From: Rhizobiaceae bacterium
Lineage (GTDB): Bacteria > Pseudomonadota > Alphaproteobacteria > Rhizobiales > Rhizobiaceae
DNA: 9,435 nucleotides
Assembly: GCA_020696915.1 (NCBI GenBank)
Contig: JAJFMR010000089.1
Span: 1 to 9,435 of the forward strand
Direction of reading: 5' to 3'
Shown here: one piece after another, positions 4,990-9,435 of the stretch
Layout: the number at the start of each line of letters is the position of its first letter
Numbering within the stretch: position 1 is the stretch's first letter
The notes under the pieces: model-generated
Database searches by the model: none
What the model saw: the letters and a program-made list of their open reading frames with translations, nothing else
Told to the model about the DNA's origin: nothing
Program-made: the position numbers and the translations under genes

Positions 4990-7434
4990 ATGAGCGACCA
5001 GACCGATATCGGCAATGGCGGCATCGCCGAATACGGCGCGGATTCCATCAAGGTTCTCAAGGGTCTGGATGCCGTCCGCAAGCGGCCGGGCATGTATATC
5101 GGCGACACCGATGACGGCTCGGGCCTTCACCACATGGTCTACGAGGTGGTCGACAACGCCATCGACGAGGCGCTGGCCGGGCACGCGACACTCGTTACCG
5201 TGACGCTCAACGCCGACGGCTCCTGCACGGTCAGCGACAATGGGCGCGGCGTTCCGACAGACCTGCACCCTTCCGAGGGCGTTTCGGCCGCCGAAGTCAT
5301 CATGACGCAGCTGCATGCCGGCGGCAAGTTCGACCAGAACTCCTACAAGGTGTCCGGAGGCCTGCATGGGGTGGGCGTATCGGTCGTCAACGCGCTCTCC
5401 ACCTGGCTGAAGCTGACGATCCGCCGCAAGGGGCGCATCCACGAAATGTCGTTCACGCATGGGGTGGCCGATGCGCCGCTTGCGGAAACCGGCGACGCCG
5501 GAGACGAAACCGGGACCGAGGTGAGTTTCCTGCCTTCCCCCGGAACGTTCACGATGGTCGAGTTCGACTACGGCACGCTGGAGCACCGGCTTCGCGAACT
5601 GGCCTTCCTGAACTCGGGAGTGCGCATTGTCCTGACCGACGCCAGGCATGCCGACGTCAAGCGGCTGGAACTGCTCTATGACGGCGGCCTCACGGAATTC
5701 GTCAAATATCTCGACCGTGCCAAGAAGCCGCTGCTGGCCCAGCCGATCGCCATCCGGGCGGAGCGCGACGGCATCACGGTCGAGGTGGCGATGTGGTGGA
5801 ACGACAGCTACCACGAGAACGTGCTGGCTTTCACCAACAACATCCCGCAGCGCGACGGCGGCACGCATCTGGCCGGATTCCGCGGCGCGCTCACCCGGCA
5901 GGTCACCGGCTACGGCGAAACCTCGGGGTTGACCAGGAAGGAGAAGGTTGCGCTGATCGGCGACGATTGCCGCGAAGGCTTGACCGCGGTGCTGTCGGTC
6001 AAGGTGCCAGATCCGAAATTCTCTTCCCAGACCAAGGACAAGCTGGTGTCCTCGGAGGTTCGGCCTGTGGTCGAGGGGCTGGTGAACGAGGCGCTCGGCA
6101 CCTGGCTGGAAGAGCATCCCGCCGAGGCAAAAGTGGTGATCGAGAAGGTCATTCAGGCGGCGGCTGCCCGCGAGGCGGCGCGCAAGGCGCGCGACATCAC
6201 CCGGAAGAGCACGCTCGGCATCACGTCGCTGCCGGGCAAGCTCGCCGACTGCCAGGAACGCGATCCCGCGAAATCCGAGCTGTTCATCGTCGAGGGCGAT
6301 TCGGCCGGCGGTTCCGCCAAGGGCGGCCGCTCGCGCCAGAACCAGGCCATCCTGCCGCTGCGCGGCAAAATCCTGAACGTGGAGCGGGTGCGCTTCGACC
6401 GCATGCTCTCGTCCGACATGATCGGCACGATGATCACTGCGCTCGGCACCGGCATCGGCAAGGACGAGTTCAGCATCGACAAGCTGCGCTACCACAAGAT
6501 CATCATCATGACCGACGCCGATGTCGACGGCGCGCACATAAGGACGCTGCTGCTGACCTTCTTCTTCCGCCAGATGCCGGAACTCATCGAGCGCGGCCAT
6601 CTCTTCATCGCGCAGCCGCCGCTCTACAAGGTCACCCGCGGAAAGAGCTCGCAGTACATCAAGGATGAATCGGCCTTCGAGGAATTCCTGATCGACTCGG
6701 GACTCGACGAGACGTCGCTCGCGCTCGGCTCCGGCGAGGTGCGCAGCGGCCACGATCTGCGCAGCATAGTCGAGGACGCCCTTTCCGTGCGCTCGCTGAT
6801 CAACGGACTCCATACGCGCTACAATCGCGCCGTCGTCGAGCAGGCGGCGATCGCCGGGGCGCTCAGTCCGGAGGTGATTGCCGATCTCGGCCGCGCCAAC
6901 CAGATGGCGGCGACGGTCGCCGCGCAGCTCAACGGCATCGCAGAAGAGACCGAGCGAACCTGGGAGGGGCGGCTTTCGACTTCGAACGAAGGACCGGGCG
7001 GTTACGTGTTCGAGCGGATCGTGCGGGGCGTCCGGGAATCGGCCCATCTCGACATGGCGCTGATCAATTCGGCCGATGCACGTGCGCTGGACCGTCATGC
7101 GGCTCGGCTCGGCGAGGTCTATCACCAGTCACCGGTGCTGAAGCGAAAGGACATGTCGGAGCCGATCTCCGGCCCGTTGGCGCTGCTCGACGCGGTGTTC
7201 TCTGCGGGCCGCAAGGGCCTCACCGTGCAGCGCTACAAGGGGCTTGGCGAAATGAATGCCGAGCAGCTCTGGGAAACCACGCTAGACCCGAACGTCCGCT
7301 CGCTCCTGCAGGTCAAGGTGCCCGACGCGACCGATGCGGACACGCTGTTCTCGCGGCTGATGGGCGACGACGTCGAGCCGCGCCGCGAATTCATCCAGGA
7401 CAATGCCCTTTCGGTTGCCAATCTCGACGTATAG
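4990..7434 (+). CDS. gyrB: DNA gyrase subunit B
   Basis: ATPase/TOPRIM subunit of DNA gyrase, which with GyrA introduces negative supercoils in the nucleoid. The 814 residues cover the full family length. The GHKL ATPase domain comes first: DAVRKRPGMYIGDTDDGSGLHH, YEVVDNAIDE with catalytic Glu52 and Mg-binding Asn56, SDNGRGVP, and the ATP lid GGLHGVGVS at 123-131. The transducer carries QTKDKLVSSEV with ATP-contacting Lys349. The TOPRIM domain has EGDSAGG (Glu435) and DADVDG (Asp509, 511, 513). After QYIKDE (from 555) there is an insert of about 170 residues, as in Gram-negative GyrB. It ends with QRYKGLGEMN (747-756) and a normal C-terminus. This distinguishes it from the shorter ParE, and the KGLDAVRKRPGMYIGDTDDGSGLHHM block is typical of GyrB. 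The start at 4990 has AGG 6 nt upstream. The frame is open much further upstream, but only as non-coding read-through. Confidence 0.98.
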   Translation: MSDQTDIGNGGIAEYGADSIKVLKGLDAVRKRPGMYIGDTDDGSGLHHMVYEVVDNAIDEALAGHATLVTVTLNADGSCTVSDNGRGVPTDLHPSEGVSAAEVIMTQLHAGGKFDQNSYKVSGGLHGVGVSVVNALSTWLKLTIRRKGRIHEMSFTHGVADAPLAETGDAGDETGTEVSFLPSPGTFTMVEFDYGTLEHRLRELAFLNSGVRIVLTDARHADVKRLELLYDGGLTEFVKYLDRAKKPLLAQPIAIRAERDGITVEVAMWWNDSYHENVLAFTNNIPQRDGGTHLAGFRGALTRQVTGYGETSGLTRKEKVALIGDDCREGLTAVLSVKVPDPKFSSQTKDKLVSSEVRPVVEGLVNEALGTWLEEHPAEAKVVIEKVIQAAAAREAARKARDITRKSTLGITSLPGKLADCQERDPAKSELFIVEGDSAGGSAKGGRSRQNQAILPLRGKILNVERVRFDRMLSSDMIGTMITALGTGIGKDEFSIDKLRYHKIIIMTDADVDGAHIRTLLLTFFFRQMPELIERGHLFIAQPPLYKVTRGKSSQYIKDESAFEEFLIDSGLDETSLALGSGEVRSGHDLRSIVEDALSVRSLINGLHTRYNRAVVEQAAIAGALSPEVIADLGRANQMAATVAAQLNGIAEETERTWEGRLSTSNEGPGGYVFERIVRGVRESAHLDMALINSADARALDRHAARLGEVYHQSPVLKRKDMSEPISGPLALLDAVFSAGRKGLTVQRYKGLGEMNAEQLWETTLDPNVRSLLQVKVPDATDADTLFSRLMGDDVEPRREFIQDNALSVANLDV

Positions 7435-7792
7435 GGCCGCTTGGGTCCGCAGGCCGGCGAGCCGCCTGAACTTTGCCACCGCCTTCAAGGCCCAACTCTG
7501 CGAACAGCTGCGACCCTCAATCTCGGACCTGCCCCGCCCCCTGGAAGCCCGGGCGTCGGCACCAGCCCGTTCAGAGCGGGGACCATTTTTTCGCTGGCAA
7601 TGGCCATATCACCGTGGCCGATCGCGGCTCAGCGAGCGTCGGCCCGGTCCGGAGACTTCGCTCGGCCCGACGCCGTCGACCCCCCATGGTTCCACAGCAT
7701 GAACGGCAGTCGACGGCCGGCGGGAAAAGGCGCGCCCCCACCTCATACGGTGTGGGCACGAGCCGGGAGGCTGTCAGGACTGCCCGGCCTGA
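7435..7792. other. 358-bp gene-free convergent gap rich in inverted repeats
   Basis: No gene is supported between gyrB and the convergent coiled-coil gene; the open frames here lack start signals and family resemblance. The stretch holds several potential hairpins. CCCG (7566-7569)/CGGG (7577-7580) has T6 at 7586-7591. GGCCA (7602-7606) pairs with TGGCC (7615-7619). GCGTCGG (7636-7642) pairs with CCGACGC (7667-7673), overlapping CGAGCG (7633-7638)/CGCTCG (7659-7664). GCCGTCGAC (7672-7680) pairs with GTCGACGGC (7709-7717). A seven-pair bulged stem lies at 7736-7756. GCCGGG (7762-7767)/CCCGGC (7783-7788) lies just past the stop of the minus-strand gene. Some probably end or stabilise the two transcripts. 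A small RNA cannot be excluded. No tRNA fold is seen. Confidence 0.5.
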
Positions 7793-9073
7793 TCACAGGC
7801 TTGCAGCCTTTTTCTCCCTTCTGTCGCGCGTTTCCTCCGGTTCCGGAGAATTCGCCTCGGCAGCCTCTGCTTCGGATTCCGCCGAAGCTTCGACGGGAGA
7901 TGTCGCATCCCTGGCCGGAGCCTGGTCGTTGGCGATCAGAAGCGGCACGACCGGCGCCTGCCGTTCCGCCGATTGCCTTTCCGATTCCAGGTCGCCGATG
8001 CGGGACTTCAGGATCATGTTCTCGCCGACGGCGTCCACCTGCTCGGCCGTCTTGGCGCAGAGCCGCGCATTCAGGCTCTGGTTCTCGTGCCTGAGGACAC
8101 GCACCTCGCTCTGGTAGCGGCTCTCCCTTTCGTCGGCCTCGATCGCCGCTTCGTTCAGCGCGCCTTCGGCATCGGCCAGGCGGGCTTCCAGCACATCCGT
8201 GAGCTTGTGGAGACGCGAGGCTTCGCTCTCGGCGGCAGCCAGCTTGATTCCGGTTTCGGCATGGCCGCCGAGCGCTTCAGCGTGCACTGCCTGCAACTCG
8301 TCGTGCTGCCGGCGCATATCGGCGAGTTTCCTGGAAACACTGTCCATCTCGAGCGTCATGCTCGTCAGCCGGCTGCGCAGCACGTCGCTCTCGCGTGTCA
8401 GGCGATCGATGAGATTGCCCTTCGCCAGAACCTCCGCCTGGAGCTCGACCTGCCGTGCCTCGCTCGCCGACAGGAGATTGGATGCCTCAGCCAGCCCCAG
8501 CTTGGCGGCGTGCAGGTTCTCGCGCAGCTTGCCGGTTGCCTGGACGAACTTCTCCTCGCGTGCCTTTTGTACCTCGGCCTGGGTCACGTGGCGCTCGCAC
8601 TGCTTCCTCAACCTGTCGACCTCGGCGGCAAGCCTGTGGCATTCACCGGCGAGATTGGCATTTTCGACCTCGAGCCGGTTGGCCCGTTTGATATCGGCAT
8701 GGCTGGCATCGATGAATTGCCGGCTCATCTCGTTGCCGGCGAAAATTCCAGCGATCTCCTCGCTGATCATGTCAAGGTTCTTTTGCGAAACCGCCCGTGC
8801 TTCATTCATGGCGGAGAGCGCGGCGAGACGGCCATGCGTATGCACGGTCAGGCGCTCGCCCGTCGGTTCGGTCTTATCCGGCTGCGGCACCAGTTCGGAA
8901 TGATCCTCGGCGGCACTGTCGCTCTCGCCCTCCGCGGAGGTTCCCTGAGCGGCTGCAAACCTTGATTCAGCAGGCGTATCTGTGGACTCGTCGAGGCTCT
9001 CGGACAAGTCGAGGACAAGACCGTCGAAGACGATTTCCACCTCGTCGCCAGCCTGTTCTTTAGCGCCATTCAT
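7793..9073 (-). CDS. Coiled-coil protein of unknown function, 426 aa
   Basis: I do not recognise the family. Residues 1-72 form an acidic, Ser/Glu-rich, probably disordered head. A conserved-looking patch (HGRLAALSAMNEARAVSQKNLDMISEEIAGIFAG) follows at 80-113. From about 115 to 372 there is almost uninterrupted heptad-like sequence rich in Leu, Ala, Glu, Arg and Gln with few Pro or Gly, which indicates a long coiled-coil rod. The tail (386-418) is acidic and Ala/Glu/Pro-rich and ends in RDRREKKAASL. There is no signal peptide, membrane segment or nucleotide-binding motif, so a cytosolic structural or scaffolding role is likely. A head-rod-tail layout recalls crescentin and other bacterial intermediate-filament-like proteins, but coiled-coil composition alone makes such resemblance unreliable. 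The start ATG at 9073 has a GGGAA stretch about 8 nt upstream. The gene is single and convergent with gyrB. Confidence 0.85.
   Translation of the reverse strand: MNGAKEQAGDEVEIVFDGLVLDLSESLDESTDTPAESRFAAAQGTSAEGESDSAAEDHSELVPQPDKTEPTGERLTVHTHGRLAALSAMNEARAVSQKNLDMISEEIAGIFAGNEMSRQFIDASHADIKRANRLEVENANLAGECHRLAAEVDRLRKQCERHVTQAEVQKAREEKFVQATGKLRENLHAAKLGLAEASNLLSASEARQVELQAEVLAKGNLIDRLTRESDVLRSRLTSMTLEMDSVSRKLADMRRQHDELQAVHAEALGGHAETGIKLAAAESEASRLHKLTDVLEARLADAEGALNEAAIEADERESRYQSEVRVLRHENQSLNARLCAKTAEQVDAVGENMILKSRIGDLESERQSAERQAPVVPLLIANDQAPARDATSPVEASAESEAEAAEANSPEPEETRDRREKKAASL
7797..7813 (+). terminator. Possible intrinsic terminator for gyrB inside the convergent gene's 3' end
   Basis: AGGCT (7797-7801), a 3-nt loop TGC and AGCCT (7805-7809) form a short stem running into a T5 run (7809-7813) in the plus direction. 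It overlaps the last codons of the coiled-coil gene and lies about 360 bp past the gyrB stop. The stem is only 5 bp, so efficiency is doubtful. Confidence 0.35.
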
Positions 9074-9435
9074 GTCCCTGTTCCCTTTGATCGGTTGTTT
9101 GAATGTCCCCGAAGGGAGCTTTCATAGCCCAATCAACAGCATAATGAAAATTCCTTTAACGGGTAAGGTAAAGATCGGGCCGAGCCGCTGGCAAGCGAAA
9201 CTTTGGCGCTACTTCGATTGGCGTATGTCCCTCTGCCCGAATGCCTGCTTCCGATGCACATGGCGGCGTGAAGTCCGATGCCGGCAGCGCCTGGCGGAAA
9301 CCGCGAAAATCTGGCTCCATCCAGCATCGAAGCCGCCCACCCTGCGGGCCCCGGGAACCGGCGACCGCCCGCACCGTTTGTCAACCATGAACATTCCAGC
9401 CCCGCATGCCGTGCGCGGGTCAGGCGAAGGAACGC
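9074..9435. other. 362-bp gene-free stretch upstream of the coiled-coil gene
   Basis: I see no supported gene here. The frames on the minus strand start with TTG, GTG or unsupported ATG codons, have no Shine-Dalgarno site and resemble no family. A plus-strand ATG at 9387 stays open to the window edge but also lacks a binding site. The part next to the coiled-coil gene (about 9120-9175) is unusually AT-rich for this DNA and is the likely promoter region. It contains CTTTA (9154-9158)/TAAAG (9169-9173), an inverted repeat with a 10-bp centre. The minus-strand leader can also form a 4-bp hairpin with a TTCG loop (TCCC-TTCG-GGGA, 9117-9106). No convincing -35/-10 pair was found. Confidence 0.5.

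Noticed and set aside
4924..7125. 733-codon open frame antisense to gyrB
   Set aside because: It is the mirror of gyrB codons in GC-rich DNA. Its translation is Arg/Ala/Gly-rich with no family resemblance, and gyrB is unquestionably the coding strand.
7973..8965. 330-codon plus-strand frame opposite the coiled-coil gene
   Set aside because: The regular heptads and a plausible start are on the minus strand; the plus-strand product has no recognisable feature.
9156..9394. Small minus-strand ORFs near the window end
   Set aside because: They start with GTG, TTG or an unsupported ATG, have no Shine-Dalgarno, overlap each other in different frames and show no known motif.
9387..9435. Plus-strand gene start at the window edge
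   Set aside because: The ATG at 9387 has no ribosome binding site and only 16 codons are visible, too little to support a gene.
1..9435. Mobile elements, CRISPR, tRNA/rRNA, toxin-antitoxin or defence genes
   Set aside because: No transposase, integrase, repeat-spacer pattern, cloverleaf or system-typical domain was seen on either strand.

Overview
The window is high-GC chromosomal DNA from an alphaproteobacterium. It is most likely a member of the Rhizobiales, close to Mesorhizobium/Phyllobacteriaceae. This rests on the GyrB sequence read by eye, a plant/rhizobial-type glutamate-cysteine ligase of 457 residues, a DUF1127 protein, and promoter elements of the rhizobial type. I made no database comparison, so the genus is an inference.

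Layout: a short plus-strand DUF1127 gene (120-407) ends near a strong intrinsic terminator (518-545). Four minus-strand genes follow. In transcription order they are a cytochrome P450 (4746-3367), an acylphosphatase (3349-3065), the glutathione gene gshA (2967-1594) and a DUF937 protein with a four-fold internal repeat (1468-593). The P450 and acylphosphatase are 17 bp apart and look co-transcribed. The gaps before gshA (97 bp) and before the DUF937 gene (125 bp) are large enough for separate control, and the second holds two inverted repeats. gyrB (4990-7434) starts divergently from the P450 across a 243-bp region with a plausible promoter facing each way. A convergent minus-strand gene for a long coiled-coil protein (9073-7793) lies beyond a 358-bp structured gap. 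The last 362 bp contain no gene I can support.

The content is mostly housekeeping: DNA supercoiling (gyrB), glutathione synthesis (gshA) and acyl-phosphate hydrolysis (acyP). To these are added an orphan P450 with no redox partner in view and three poorly understood proteins (DUF1127, DUF937, coiled coil). There is no sign of a mobile element, CRISPR array, phage, toxin-antitoxin or defence system. I found no convincing new multi-gene system. The items most worth a second look are the repeat architecture of the DUF937 protein, the coiled-coil protein beside gyrB, and the P450-acylphosphatase pair with its TTG start.
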